Shown here: one piece after another, positions 43,650 to 53,575 of the stretch
Numbering within the stretch: position 1 is the first letter of the stretch
Layout of the letters: every line of letters starts with the position of its first letter
Source: CAZAMP01 sp964486455
Lineage (GTDB): Bacteria; Eisenbacteria; RBG-16-71-46; CAZAMP01
Direction: 5' to 3'
Length of the DNA: 64,000 nucleotides
Assembly (NCBI GenBank): GCA_964486455.1
Contig: CAZAMP010000001.1
Coordinates: forward strand, 124,001 to 188,000
The notes under the pieces: generated by a model
Databases searched by the model: none
Told to the model about the DNA's origin: nothing
Seen by the model: only the letters and a program-made list of their open reading frames with translations
Made by a program: the position numbers and the translations under genes

Positions 43650-44756
43650 TCAGACCGCCTTCTGCTCGACGAGGGCCTCGATCGCGTTCACGAGACGTTC
43701 CGCGCCGTCGAAGCGCGCGAAACCGTGCGCGTTCGCTCCCATGCGACGAAGACGCCGCGGGTCGCTGAGCAGCTTCTTGAGCTCATCAGCGAGATTGTCC
43801 CCCGCAAGATCGGCATCTCGGATCATGACGGCCGCCTGGCGCTCCACGAGCTCCGTCCCATTGAGCTCCTGATGATTGTGCACGGCGTGGGGATACGGAA
43901 CGATGACGGCCGCCAGCCCTGATGCCGTCACTTCGGAGAGCGTCATCGCCCCTCCTCGACACACGATGAGGTCGGCGATGGTGTACGCGTCGTCGATCCT
44001 GTTCAGATATGCATGCACGCTCGTCGGGATCTTCAGCCGGTCCGTGCGTCGCCTGACCCAACCGGCATCCCGCCGCCCGGTTTGGATGAGGCACTGGATA
44101 CCGAGGTTGGCCGGCAGACGTTCGAGCGCATCGACGATCGCCTCGTTGATCGTATGCGCGCCGTGACTTCCGCCCATAACGAAGAGCGTGCGCCTGGAGG
44201 GTGAGAATCCGAACCGGCGAAACGCACGCTGGCGATTGCCCATCAGCAAGCTGGATCGCAGCGGATTTCCCGTGAGTCGCAAATGGTCGCGTCGACGAAA
44301 GTGGGTTCGAGCCGCGGCGAAGTTGAGGTGCACCTCGTTCGCGTATGGCGCCAGCAACCTGTTGACCGCGCCGGGAACGGCGTTCTGCTCCTGAAGCAGG
44401 ATCGGAATCCTCATGAGACGCCCCACGATGATCGGTGGGGCACTGACGTAACCGCCCGTGCCCACGATCACGTCCGGCTTCCACTTGAGAAAGAGACGCC
44501 AGACCTTCGCCGAGCTTCGGGCGAAGCCCCACAGCGCGCGAAGCTGTTCGACGCCGAACTTCCGCGGCAACCCTTGCACCGGAAGCAGATGGAGGTGATA
44601 CCCTTCCTTCGGCACCACGCGAGACTCGAGCCCACGGGCCGTGCCGACGAAGTGGACCTCCACCCCCCGGTGACGTCGCTTCAGAAGGCCGGCCACCGCC
44701 AAGCCTGGGTAGAGGTGTCCCCCGGTTCCGCCTCCGGCGATGAGCACCCGATCCAC
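43650..44756 (-). CDS. murG: Lipid II synthase MurG (GlcNAc transferase)
   Basis: MurG adds GlcNAc to lipid I at the inner face of the membrane. The 368 residues have RVLIAGGGTGGHLYPGLAVA, DVIVGTGGYVSAPPIIVGRL, LLQEQNAVPGAVNRLLAPYA, FVMGGSHGAHTINEAIVDAL and CRGGAMTLSEVTASGLAAVI. The last contains the donor-site motif. GTG 44756, with AGGAG just upstream, gives the normal start. The open frame continues far into ftsW and is not used. It starts eight bases after the ftsW stop. Confidence 0.95.
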   Translation of the reverse strand: MDRVLIAGGGTGGHLYPGLAVAGLLKRRHRGVEVHFVGTARGLESRVVPKEGYHLHLLPVQGLPRKFGVEQLRALWGFARSSAKVWRLFLKWKPDVIVGTGGYVSAPPIIVGRLMRIPILLQEQNAVPGAVNRLLAPYANEVHLNFAAARTHFRRRDHLRLTGNPLRSSLLMGNRQRAFRRFGFSPSRRTLFVMGGSHGAHTINEAIVDALERLPANLGIQCLIQTGRRDAGWVRRRTDRLKIPTSVHAYLNRIDDAYTIADLIVCRGGAMTLSEVTASGLAAVIVPYPHAVHNHQELNGTELVERQAAVMIRDADLAGDNLADELKKLLSDPRRLRRMGANAHGFARFDGAERLVNAIEALVEQKAV

Positions 44757-44764
44757 AGCTTCTC

Positions 44765-45910
44765 CTATTTGAAACCCATGGCGATGACGTGCTTCTGGGC
44801 GGTCACCGTCTGAGTGACCGAGACTCGCGAGATGTTCAACAGGACCCCCACGGCGATCAGGTTCGCCATCAACGCAGATCCGCCGTAGCTGACGAACGGA
44901 AGCGGCAGGCCGGTGACGGGCAGAAGCCCGGTCACGACGCCCGCATTGACGAAGAAGTATAACGCGATCTGGATCGTGAGCCCCGTCGCCATATAGTAGC
45001 CGAGACGGTCCGGCGCCTGGCGTGCAATCTGGAACCCGCGAACGACGAGCGCTCCAAAGAGAACGATCAGCGCCGCCAACCCGACGAAGCCGACCTCCTC
45101 CCCGATGATTGCCAGAATGAGATCGCAGTGCGCGTCCGGAACGAAAAGCCTCTTCTGCAGGCTTTGCCCGAAACCGACCCCGAAGAGCCCACCGGAACCG
45201 AGCGCAAGAAGGCCATGTCGAACCTGGAAGGAGAGCGCCTCCCAATCGCGTAGCCCGTCGATCCACCGCAGAATGCGTTCGAGCGGATATCGATAGAAGA
45301 TCGATACCAGCCCTCCGCTCACGAGAACCGTCGCGCCGCCCGCGAACAACCAGCGCCACGGCAGCCCGGCCAGGATCAAAAGCCCCATAACACTGAGCGC
45401 AAGAACCGTCGCGGTCCCGACGTTCGGCTGCATGAAGATCAGGCCGATCGGAATCGCGATGGCGGCGGCGAACTGAGCGAGCTTACGGCGCCCGGGAATG
45501 AACTCCGGGTTTCTCGCCAGGAGCGCCGCGATGAGAACGAGCGTGGCGACACGCGCGAACTCCGACGGCTGAATGCTCAAGGACCCTATTCGAATCCAGC
45601 GGTCCGCCTGTCGGATTGTCGACTGGAAAGGATGCGGCACAACGAGAAAGAGCAGGGCCAGAACCGCCCCTCCCCACAGCAACCAGCCAACCCGGCCGCC
45701 ATAGTGGTGATAGTCGACGCGACTCGCGACGAGGAGAAGCCCCATACCCAGAAGCGCCTTGATCGCCTGTCCGACGAACATCCCGTGCGGACTGCTCAAA
45801 TCGCGTTGGGAAACCCATGCGCTCGATGAGTAGAGGAAGACCAGTCCCGCGCCGGTCAAAAGCACAACGATCAGAAGCAACCAGCGGTCGACCGCCCCGA
45901 TTCTAGGCAT
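44765..45910 (-). CDS. ftsW: SEDS peptidoglycan polymerase FtsW
   Basis: FtsW polymerises lipid II at the septum together with FtsI. The 381-residue protein has about ten TM helices and the SEDS strings IRIGSLSIQPSEFARVATLV, FMQPNVGTATVLALSVMGLL, VPDAHCDLILAIIGEEVGFV and GLPLPFVSYGGSALMANLIA. ATG 45910 overlaps the murD end by eight bases. An in-frame upstream start would add 37 residues not seen in the family. Confidence 0.95.
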   Translation of the reverse strand: MPRIGAVDRWLLLIVVLLTGAGLVFLYSSSAWVSQRDLSSPHGMFVGQAIKALLGMGLLLVASRVDYHHYGGRVGWLLWGGAVLALLFLVVPHPFQSTIRQADRWIRIGSLSIQPSEFARVATLVLIAALLARNPEFIPGRRKLAQFAAAIAIPIGLIFMQPNVGTATVLALSVMGLLILAGLPWRWLFAGGATVLVSGGLVSIFYRYPLERILRWIDGLRDWEALSFQVRHGLLALGSGGLFGVGFGQSLQKRLFVPDAHCDLILAIIGEEVGFVGLAALIVLFGALVVRGFQIARQAPDRLGYYMATGLTIQIALYFFVNAGVVTGLLPVTGLPLPFVSYGGSALMANLIAVGVLLNISRVSVTQTVTAQKHVIAMGFK

Positions 45911-47288
45911 CGCCGCATCCTCCACGAAGTTCCAGCACCGCGTCGCGGAACCGATCGCCCCGGTCCACGAAGTCATTGAACATGTCGAAAGACGTGCACC
46001 CTGGGGCCAAGAGCACGACACCGCTCGGCCGCGAACGGTCGTACGCGACGCGAACGGCTTCCGTCATCGAACCGGCATGGGTGGCGTCGACGTCCGGCCA
46101 CGCCGAGCGGATCATCTCCGAGGCTTCGCCGATCAACACGAGGTGGCGAACGAACCGCTTCACCGTCTCGTGCATGGAAGCGAATGGACTCCCCTTGTCG
46201 CGCCCGCCCGCAATCAGCACGACACCATCCGGGAACGAGAATAGCGCCATCTTGAGCGCGTCGAGGTTGGTCGCCTTGGAATCGTTGACGAATGTAACGT
46301 CACCCACGCGGCCGACGCGTTCCAGACGGTGACGAAGCGGACGAAACGTTCGGAGCCCGCTCGCCAGATCACGCGCGGCGACACCACCGCTCGTCGCTGC
46401 CAGTGCCGCGGCCAGCGCGTTCTGAACGTTGTGCGGGCCGGAAATCGTGAGCTCCCTCGTGTCCGCGAACGTCTCGTCCGCGTCCATGCGGAGCACAAGC
46501 CGTGATCCGTCCAGGAACGCCGCCGGGCCCTCTTGCGGTGACATGCCGAACACCCAGGTGTGGTTCGGATCCTGCCGACGCGCGGTCGCGATCAGATCCG
46601 TCTGCGTCGGATCATCCGCGTTCATGATGCAGACGCCACCCTCGTCGAGGCGACGACATAGGCTCGCCTTGATCGCGAAGTAGTTCTCGAGCGTACCGTG
46701 ACGATCGAGGTGGTCCGGAGAAACGTTGAGGAGAGCGGCCGAGCGGCTCCGATACTCATGGAGGTCCTCGATCTGAAAGCTGCTCACCTCGACGGCGATC
46801 GCTCCGCCTGCGCCGATCGACGGCGCGGCCGCGGAAAGCGCTTCACCGATGTTCCCCGCCGCGACCGATTCGATGCCCGCGGTGGCGAACAGATGCGCGA
46901 GCAGCGAGGTCGTTGTGCTCTTACCGTTCGATCCCGTAATGGAGTGGAGCGGTGCCTTGGCAGCGGACCAGCCGAGCTCGAGCTCAGCCACGATCGGAAT
47001 GCTCCGACGACGGGCCTCTTGGATCAGCGGATGCTCAGGTAGGGCCCCCGGACTCTTGATCACGACCGTGACGCTTTCGAGCGCGTCGAGATCATCGTCG
47101 CCGGTCCAGACGACCCGCTCCAGACCCGACCGGTCCTCCTCCGAGGGGACGACCTTGTCTGCTACGCGGCATGCCACACCTTCGGGGGCCAAGAGATCGA
47201 CGGCCGCCCGACCGCTCCTCCCGTAGCCCAGGACCAAAACGGGTCCTCCGCCCGCGAGCCACTTGCCGATGTCTCCACGAAGGTCCAT
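45903..47288 (-). CDS. murD: UDP-N-acetylmuramoylalanine-D-glutamate ligase MurD
   Basis: MurD adds D-glutamate to UDP-MurNAc-L-Ala. The 461 residues have VLVLGYGRSGRAAVDLLAPE, the P-loop HSITGSNGKSTTTSLLAHLF, VEVSSFQIEDLHEYRSRSAA, NVSPDHLDRHGTLENYFAIK and FVNDSKATNLDALKMALFSF, then LLAPGCTSFDMFNDFVDRGD. All are typical. ATG 47288 has AGGGA six bases upstream. The frame continues upstream into mraY but is not used. Confidence 0.95.
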   Translation of the reverse strand: MDLRGDIGKWLAGGGPVLVLGYGRSGRAAVDLLAPEGVACRVADKVVPSEEDRSGLERVVWTGDDDLDALESVTVVIKSPGALPEHPLIQEARRRSIPIVAELELGWSAAKAPLHSITGSNGKSTTTSLLAHLFATAGIESVAAGNIGEALSAAAPSIGAGGAIAVEVSSFQIEDLHEYRSRSAALLNVSPDHLDRHGTLENYFAIKASLCRRLDEGGVCIMNADDPTQTDLIATARRQDPNHTWVFGMSPQEGPAAFLDGSRLVLRMDADETFADTRELTISGPHNVQNALAAALAATSGGVAARDLASGLRTFRPLRHRLERVGRVGDVTFVNDSKATNLDALKMALFSFPDGVVLIAGGRDKGSPFASMHETVKRFVRHLVLIGEASEMIRSAWPDVDATHAGSMTEAVRVAYDRSRPSGVVLLAPGCTSFDMFNDFVDRGDRFRDAVLELRGGCGDA

Positions 47289-47296
47289 TCGTTTCC

Positions 47297-48382
47297 CTAT
47301 TGAAGTTTCAGCGTGCTCAGGCTCATCAGCGCGAGGATGATGGCGATGATCCAGAACCGCACCACCACGCGCGACTCGGCCCAACCCCGCTTTTCGAAGT
47401 GATGGTGGAGCGGCGCCATGAGAAAGACGCGCTTTCCCGTCGTCTTGTAGCTGATGACTTGAATGACCACCGACAGCGCTTCGAGCACGAAGATCCCGCC
47501 GACGATGATCAGCATGAACTCGCGCTTCAGCAGCACCGCCACCGTTCCGAGGGATCCACCGAGCGCCAGGGAGCCCGTGTCCCCCATGAAGACGTCCGCG
47601 GGATGGCTGTTGAACCAGAGGAAACCCAGACAGGCCCCCATCATCGCCATGCAGAAGATCGTGAGCTCGCCCGCGCCGGGGAAATACGGGATGTTGAGGT
47701 AGTCGGCGAACTTCACATGCCCCGAGAGATAGGCCACCCCGGCGAAGACCATGGCCGGTGGAGCCATGAGACCCACCGCCAGCCCGTCGAGGCCGTCGGC
47801 GAGATTCACCGCGTTCGACGTACTGGTGATGACGAGCATGACGAAAGGAACGAGAAGTAGCCCCAGGTAGGGTTGAAGGTTCTTGAAAAACGGGACAGTC
47901 GTCTTGAGCGTCATGTCGCCGTGGGACATCGACACCACCATGACGATGCCGATGGTGAGACCAATCGCCGCCTGACCCAAGAGCTTGTAGCGCCCCAACA
48001 GGCCTTTGCGCATGCGGCGGACGACGAGGAGATAGTCGTCGAGAAAGCCCAGCAGCCCCAGCGTGAAGCACGCGACGAGCGACATCTGCACGAAGCGGTT
48101 GGAAAGATCGGCCCAGAGCAGCGTCGGGATGATCGTGGCCAGCACGATCAGCACGCCGCCCATCGTCGGTGTTCCTTCCTTGCTGAGGTGCGATTCGGGG
48201 CCATCGGTGCGAATGCGCTGGCCGACACCATGTCGGCGAAGGAACACGATGAGCTTGGGTCCCAGCCAGAACGCGATCAAGAGCGCCGTCACGGTCGCGT
48301 AGGCGGCCCTAAACGTTATGTATCGGAAGACGTTCAGAGGCGAGAAGATGTCGCTGAGGGGGACGAGAATATGATAAAGCAC
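47297..48382 (-). CDS. mraY: Phospho-N-acetylmuramoyl-pentapeptide transferase MraY
   Basis: MraY makes lipid I by moving phospho-MurNAc-pentapeptide to C55-P. The 361-residue membrane enzyme has about ten TM helices, SKEGTPTMGGVLIVLATIIP, the Asp pair LLGFLDDYLLVVRR, NAVNLADGLDGLAVGLMAPP, FMGDTGSLALGGSLGTVAVL and APLHHHFEKRGWAESRVVVR. The start is GTG at 48382, sharing one base with the murF stop (TAGTG). Confidence 0.97.
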   Translation of the reverse strand: MLYHILVPLSDIFSPLNVFRYITFRAAYATVTALLIAFWLGPKLIVFLRRHGVGQRIRTDGPESHLSKEGTPTMGGVLIVLATIIPTLLWADLSNRFVQMSLVACFTLGLLGFLDDYLLVVRRMRKGLLGRYKLLGQAAIGLTIGIVMVVSMSHGDMTLKTTVPFFKNLQPYLGLLLVPFVMLVITSTSNAVNLADGLDGLAVGLMAPPAMVFAGVAYLSGHVKFADYLNIPYFPGAGELTIFCMAMMGACLGFLWFNSHPADVFMGDTGSLALGGSLGTVAVLLKREFMLIIVGGIFVLEALSVVIQVISYKTTGKRVFLMAPLHHHFEKRGWAESRVVVRFWIIAIILALMSLSTLKLQ

Positions 48383-49848
48383 TACGCCTCCTCCGCATCC
48401 CGTGTGAGCGCGTCCACGACGCAGTCCAATTCAATGGCCCGCGACCCCTTGACGAGAACCACGTCGCCCGGGCTCAGAAACGCCAAGAGTTCCGGGATCA
48501 ACTCCCGCGCCGATTCCCACCGGGACAGCGCAACGTGCGGATGACGCATCGCGACCTCATCCGCCGCATATCGAACCTGCTCGCCGACGAGACAGACCCG
48601 GTCCATGGATCCCAAGCGGCGCCCCAGCTCCCGATGAGCGGTTTCCGCGTATTCCCCCAGCTCGAGCATGTCACCCAGGACGGCCACCCTCTTCCCCTCG
48701 CACGGAAATGACATCAGTGTCGCGACGGCGAAGGCCATCGAGTCCGGATTCGCGTTGTAGCTGTCATCCAGGATTCGAAACCCCCGCGACGCGCGGACCG
48801 ACATCCGCCCGGGAAACGGACGCCATGTCTCGAGTCGCCGGACCGCCGATGACGGATCGATCCCGACCGTCGCGGCCAGCGCAAGCGCGGCGGACGCCCC
48901 CAGCGCGGCCCCACGGCCCGGGCCGGCGAGGCGAATCGGCGGAAATCCGTCTACGTGAACGGTGTAGCACCCATCGGCGCCGAGCGCCATGTCAATAACG
49001 CGCACATCCGCATCGGACGTCTCACCGAATGTCACCACACGAGACCACTCCGCTTGCGCGGCCTCCAGAAGCGCCGGATCGTCGGCGGGGACGAGTAGCG
49101 GCCCGCCGGCGGCCAGGCCGTCGACGATCTCCAGCTTCGCCCGCCTAACGGCGTCAATTCCACCGACCGGGCCGACGTGGGCCCGCCCGACGTTCGTGAT
49201 CAGCGCGGCCGTTGGGCGGCACAGACCACTGAGCGTCGCGATTTCGCCCGGGTGGTTCATGGCGAGCTCGAGAACCGACCAGCGGTGGGCCGGCGTCAGT
49301 GTGGTGAGTGTGAGTGGAAGGCCGATGTGGTTGTTCCGGTTGCCCGTCGGCTTGTGGACCGTTCCGTCCCCGGAGAGAAGCGTGGCGATCATCTCGCGTG
49401 TCGTGGTCTTGCCGTTCGAGCCGGTCACTGCGATGACGCCCGCGGTCGATTCCGCGCGCGCGCGCCTTCCCAAAGCCGTGAGAGCGGCGAGCGTATCGCC
49501 GACGCGGAGCAGCGCTCCGGCCGGGGTGCCACCGGGCAATTCGACCGCTCGCGAGACGACAGCCCCCGACGCCCCCTTGGCGAACGCGTCCGCGACGAAG
49601 GTGTGGCCATCGAGGCGCTCCCCGACGAACGCGACGTAGAGGTCTCCGGGAGAGAGGGTTCGCGTATCGATCGAGACCTCGCCGGTCGGCCGTGACGCGC
49701 CGTCCTGCCCTGCCGGGAGGCTGAGGTCGCCGTCCGTCGTCGCCGTGATCTCCCGCCAGCTCCAGCGCATCTTCTCGGCTAAGACGAGGGACGGAAGGCG
49801 AGGGGTTCGGCCGGCAAGTTTGGAGAGCGGAAGTTTGCCCGGTCCCAT
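48382..49848 (-). CDS. murF: UDP-MurNAc-tripeptide-D-alanyl-D-alanine ligase MurF
   Basis: MurF adds D-Ala-D-Ala to complete the pentapeptide. The frame has 488 residues with VSIDTRTLSPGDLYVAFVGE, the P-loop VIAVTGSNGKTTTREMIATL, HKPTGNRNNHIGLPLTLTTL, NVGRAHVGPVGGIDAVRRAK and LDDSYNANPDSMAFAVATLM. ATG 49848 has AAGGA eight bases upstream and leaves a 59-base gap to murE. An internal ATG at 49770 would start nearer the usual family N-terminus. No ddl is in the cluster. Confidence 0.94.
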   Translation of the reverse strand: MGPGKLPLSKLAGRTPRLPSLVLAEKMRWSWREITATTDGDLSLPAGQDGASRPTGEVSIDTRTLSPGDLYVAFVGERLDGHTFVADAFAKGASGAVVSRAVELPGGTPAGALLRVGDTLAALTALGRRARAESTAGVIAVTGSNGKTTTREMIATLLSGDGTVHKPTGNRNNHIGLPLTLTTLTPAHRWSVLELAMNHPGEIATLSGLCRPTAALITNVGRAHVGPVGGIDAVRRAKLEIVDGLAAGGPLLVPADDPALLEAAQAEWSRVVTFGETSDADVRVIDMALGADGCYTVHVDGFPPIRLAGPGRGAALGASAALALAATVGIDPSSAVRRLETWRPFPGRMSVRASRGFRILDDSYNANPDSMAFAVATLMSFPCEGKRVAVLGDMLELGEYAETAHRELGRRLGSMDRVCLVGEQVRYAADEVAMRHPHVALSRWESARELIPELLAFLSPGDVVLVKGSRAIELDCVVDALTRDAEEA

Positions 49849-49907
49849 CGAGCAGGTCCTTCCTATGCGCAGCCGAACTGAGGGGTGTCAGTCGGGTTCC
49901 CGGTCCC

Positions 49908-51458
49908 TCAGCCCTCCGTCTCCGTCTTATCCTCCTCTGGGTTGAAGCCTCGTGCCTCCAGAGCGGTAGCGGCCAAGACCGTGTCGTCACACGGCCGCCG
50001 CTCGCCACCCACGTCCTGATAGCGTTCGTGCCCCTTGCCCGCGATGACCACCGTGTCGCCGGCATCGCCTCCGCCGACGGCATCGGCCACCGCCCGCGCG
50101 CGATCGGCTATGCGCTTCCAGGCGACCGTTCGGTCTTTGAGCCCCGCTTCCATTTCATCCAGGATTCGCTCAGGATCCTCGGATCGGGGATTGTCGGAAG
50201 TGAGTACGACGACATCGGACAGCTCGGCGGCCACCGATGCCATCTCCGGTCGTTTGCCGCGATCGCGCTCGCCGCCGCATCCGATGACGCAGATGATACG
50301 TCCACTCGTGAACTCACGAACAGCGGTCAGCAGCGCGCGCAATGATCCGGGTGTGTGCGCGTAGTCAACGATTATGCCGAACGGTTGCCCGTGATCGACA
50401 CGCTGCATCCGACCGGGGATCTGAAACGGGCGTCGCAGCGCGTTCTGAATCGTCTCCGGGGCGGCACCCAGCCATCGGCAGGCCGCGGCCGCGGCCGCCG
50501 CGTTGAGCAGATTGAAGCGCCCGGGAAGCGGTATCTCGATGCCGATGTCGAGTTCGGGTCCCTCGAACCGCGCACGGCTCAGGTTCGCGCGCAGACGCGG
50601 TTCCGACAGCCGCCAATCGGCGTCGCGGTCGAACCCGTAGCGCGCCACGCGGAGGTTCGCCCTCTCGGCGATCCAATCCGCTGCGGGATCACCGCTGGGG
50701 AGTAGCGCAAGCGTATCGCGGTCGCTCGCGACGGCCGGATCCACGAGCCAGGCCGCGCGCTGAAAGAGTTTCGCCTTCGCGGCCCGGTACTTCTCTTCGG
50801 AACCGTGCCAGTCCAGGTGATCTCGCGTGAGGTTCGAGAGCAGCACGACGCGAAACTCCGCACCGGCGACGCGATGCATGTCGAGCGCGTGTGACGACAC
50901 CTCGCTCAGCACGCAGCGAGAGCCCGCATCCGCCATCGACCTTAGCGTCTTCTGAAACCGGTCGGCGCCGGGCGTCGTGTTGGGAACCGCGGAGGTCCGA
51001 TCACCCTGGCGAATGCCGAGCGTCCCGATAAGTCCTGGATCCCAGCCCGCTTCCCTTGCGATCATCCCGGCTAGATTCACGATGGTCGTCTTCCCATCGG
51101 TGCCCGTCACCCCGACAAGATCCAACTCCCCCGAGGGGTGCCCGAAGAAACGATCGGACAGAAGAGCGAGCGCAAGGCGCGCATCCGGCACCCTGAACGT
51201 TGGTAGAACGCCCGTTTGGGGGATGTGACGCTCGACCACCAGCGCCGCCGCGCCGCGCTGGACAGCCTCCCCCGCGAACATGTGTCCGTCGGATTGGGTG
51301 CCGGACACGCAAACCATTAGCCCACCCGCTGCGATCTCACGCGAGTCGCACGTGATACCCGTGATCCGCGCATCGCCCGGGCTCAGCCGGGACGCCTCGG
51401 AAACGGCGCCCATCAGCTCGTCCAGGTCTATCGCGCGTTCAGTCAAGATCGCTCCCAT
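49908..51458 (-). CDS. murE: UDP-MurNAc-L-Ala-D-Glu-meso-DAP ligase MurE
   Basis: MurE adds the third amino acid of the stem peptide. The protein has about 516 residues with GITCDSREIAAGGLMVCVSG, the P-loop LVGVTGTDGKTTIVNLAGMI, VLLSNLTRDHLDWHGSEEKY, DYAHTPGSLRALLTAVREF and VLTSDNPRSEDPERILDEM. The DNPR motif marks enzymes that add meso-diaminopimelate rather than lysine. The start is ATG 51458. A GTG at 51467 is an alternative. Either overlaps the end of ftsI by 16-25 bases. Confidence 0.94.
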   Translation of the reverse strand: MGAILTERAIDLDELMGAVSEASRLSPGDARITGITCDSREIAAGGLMVCVSGTQSDGHMFAGEAVQRGAAALVVERHIPQTGVLPTFRVPDARLALALLSDRFFGHPSGELDLVGVTGTDGKTTIVNLAGMIAREAGWDPGLIGTLGIRQGDRTSAVPNTTPGADRFQKTLRSMADAGSRCVLSEVSSHALDMHRVAGAEFRVVLLSNLTRDHLDWHGSEEKYRAAKAKLFQRAAWLVDPAVASDRDTLALLPSGDPAADWIAERANLRVARYGFDRDADWRLSEPRLRANLSRARFEGPELDIGIEIPLPGRFNLLNAAAAAAACRWLGAAPETIQNALRRPFQIPGRMQRVDHGQPFGIIVDYAHTPGSLRALLTAVREFTSGRIICVIGCGGERDRGKRPEMASVAAELSDVVVLTSDNPRSEDPERILDEMEAGLKDRTVAWKRIADRARAVADAVGGGDAGDTVVIAGKGHERYQDVGGERRPCDDTVLAATALEARGFNPEEDKTETEG

Positions 51459-53575
51459 GTACCCCACGACCTCTTTCGATCGCTCAATACGAGTTCAACG
51501 TCGCTCCCGCTCGGAACGACCGCGCCGGCCCCGGGAACTTGCCTGACAACGGTGCCTCGCCCAACGGGCGTGACGTAAAGGCCCAGCGCACCCAGGCGGG
51601 CCATGGCTTCTCTGAGCCCGAGCCCCTCGACGCCGGGAATCGTGATTTGTTCAGGGACCTCCCCCGCCGTCGACAGCATGACGACCGGGCAGTCGGGAGA
51701 TCCGGGTGGCGGCGACTGAAACAGAACGCGCTCGCCGGTGCCGAGGACTTCGGTGCGGTACCCGGCTTCGGCCGCCCTCCGCCTGGCGGCAAGAGTGGCC
51801 AGGCCCCTCAGATCGGGGACACCGCGCTCGAGTGTCTCCGTGCGCTCCGCGAACCGGATCGACCGAGGCAGCTCACACTCGATCTCCCGCACGTCGCGCC
51901 GGAGCCCGGTCGGATACACGGCCGCGATCTTGTCGACCATCTCACTGAAGATCGGGGCGGCGACCTCGGACGCGTAGTAGGCGCCCTTGGGCTCGTCGAT
52001 CATCACCACACAAACGAACTGCGGCTCCTTCCAGGGCACGAACCCCGCGAAGGACGCCACGTGCCGCGCCGGCGTATAGCGACCCAGCTCGTGATCGAAC
52101 TTTCTCGCGGTTCCGGTCTTGCCGGCGACATCCGTCCAGCGCACATCCGCTTTGACTCCCGTTCCACCAACCTGCGTTCCGCGATGGAGGATCGCCCGAA
52201 GTGTGCGGGCCGTGTCGTCGTCGATGACCCGCCGGACCACCTCGCGCTTTCGACGATTCGATTCACCGGTCACGGGGTCTTCAACGGCACTCACGACACG
52301 GGGGCTGAGGAGAAGACCGCCATTCGCGATCGCGGAGTAGGCCATTCCCAGCTGGAGCGCGGTTGCGGAAAACTCGTAGCCGATCGCCAGCGTTTCCAGG
52401 GAGCGCCCCGACCAGGCGTCGACCTTTCGGAGGAGCCCGGCCGACTCCCCGGTCAGCTCAATTCCCGAGCGGCGGCCGAAACCGTATCGAGTGAGGAATT
52501 TGTAGAGGCGCTCTTCGCCGACGAGCCTCGCGATGCGAGCCGTGCCGACGTTCCGGCTCTCGGCGATGACCATTTGAAACGACAGCCACTCCTCATCGCC
52601 GTGATCGTCGTGAACGACGGGCGGGTCTTCTTCCCCGGGCATGACCCCGCAATAGAAAGCTGTCGTGGTATCACAGATCCCATCTTCCAGCGCGGCCGAC
52701 GCGACGAAGAGCTTCGCGCAGCTCCCCATCTCGAACGGGTCGGTGATCGCGCTGCTGCTGGCGGTCAATCCCGAGTCGGTTCGGCGCCGGCTGGCCATGG
52801 CGAGAACGTCGCCCGACCGCGGTTCCAGCACCAGCACGACACCACCGATTGCCTGCCAGCGTTCGATCCCCTCGTCCAAAACCAGCTCGGCAATCTCCTG
52901 GACGCGGGAGTCGAGGGTAAGGACGAGATTCTGGCCGGGGCGCGCGGGGCGGCGCTCAGCCGTTGCATAGCGCCCTCCCAACGCGTCCATGATGACGGTC
53001 TGCCAACCACACTCGCCGAGAAGAATGTCGTTGTAACGCCCTTCCATACCCGACAACAGGTCGGGATCGTCGGAGTGGCGACCGATGATAGTCCGCGCGA
53101 TCGCTCCGCGCGGATAGACGCGCTTGGGCTCGAGCCGGTAGTGGAGCCCGGCGACGGCCCCCAGGAGCTCCCGCGTACGGGCTTCGCGATGCAGCCCGCG
53201 ATCGATCCAGACGAACCCTTTCTTCCCCGTCAGTCGAGAGGCCGCGTGACTCCTCGAAATGCCGAGCTCAGCCAGCGCGCCCAGCGCCTCCGCGCGATCT
53301 TCGATCTTATCCCGGACGGCGTAGATCGACGGGCTCTCCACGCTGTACCCGAGCAGTACGTGGTTTCTGTCGTAGATCCGGCCGCGCTCGGGCTGAAGCT
53401 GCTCGCGCCGGAACTGGTGTCGGTCGGCGAGCCGGGCAAGACGATCGTGATCAACGAGCTGGACCTGTACGAGACGCGCAACGAGACCCAGACCCGCGAG
53501 TGCCAGCAGCGCCGACACCACGACGAATCTGCGTCCTGGGTTGTTCGCTCGTTTCGACCTACCAGATACCGGCAC
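51443..53575 (-). CDS. ftsI: Division transpeptidase FtsI (class B PBP) with two C-terminal PASTA domains
   Basis: FtsI cross-links septal peptidoglycan. The 710 residues have one TM helix (about 18-38), a PBP dimerisation domain (about 55-220) and a transpeptidase domain (about 250-565). The latter has SxxK in FEMGSCAKLFVASAALEDG (the common SxxK Thr/Phe is Cys), SxN in IAESRNVGTARIA and KTG in DVAGKTGTARKFD. Two PASTA domains follow (about 590-650, RGLATLAARRRAAEAGYRTE; about 652-705, IPGVEGLGLREAMARLGALG). The start is GTG 53575, overlapping ftsL by 17 bases. PASTA tails on division PBPs are best known from Gram-positive SpoVD/PBP2x. Confidence 0.94.
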   Translation of the reverse strand: MPVSGRSKRANNPGRRFVVVSALLALAGLGLVARLVQVQLVDHDRLARLADRHQFRREQLQPERGRIYDRNHVLLGYSVESPSIYAVRDKIEDRAEALGALAELGISRSHAASRLTGKKGFVWIDRGLHREARTRELLGAVAGLHYRLEPKRVYPRGAIARTIIGRHSDDPDLLSGMEGRYNDILLGECGWQTVIMDALGGRYATAERRPARPGQNLVLTLDSRVQEIAELVLDEGIERWQAIGGVVLVLEPRSGDVLAMASRRRTDSGLTASSSAITDPFEMGSCAKLFVASAALEDGICDTTTAFYCGVMPGEEDPPVVHDDHGDEEWLSFQMVIAESRNVGTARIARLVGEERLYKFLTRYGFGRRSGIELTGESAGLLRKVDAWSGRSLETLAIGYEFSATALQLGMAYSAIANGGLLLSPRVVSAVEDPVTGESNRRKREVVRRVIDDDTARTLRAILHRGTQVGGTGVKADVRWTDVAGKTGTARKFDHELGRYTPARHVASFAGFVPWKEPQFVCVVMIDEPKGAYYASEVAAPIFSEMVDKIAAVYPTGLRRDVREIECELPRSIRFAERTETLERGVPDLRGLATLAARRRAAEAGYRTEVLGTGERVLFQSPPPGSPDCPVVMLSTAGEVPEQITIPGVEGLGLREAMARLGALGLYVTPVGRGTVVRQVPGAGAVVPSGSDVELVLSDRKRSWGTWERS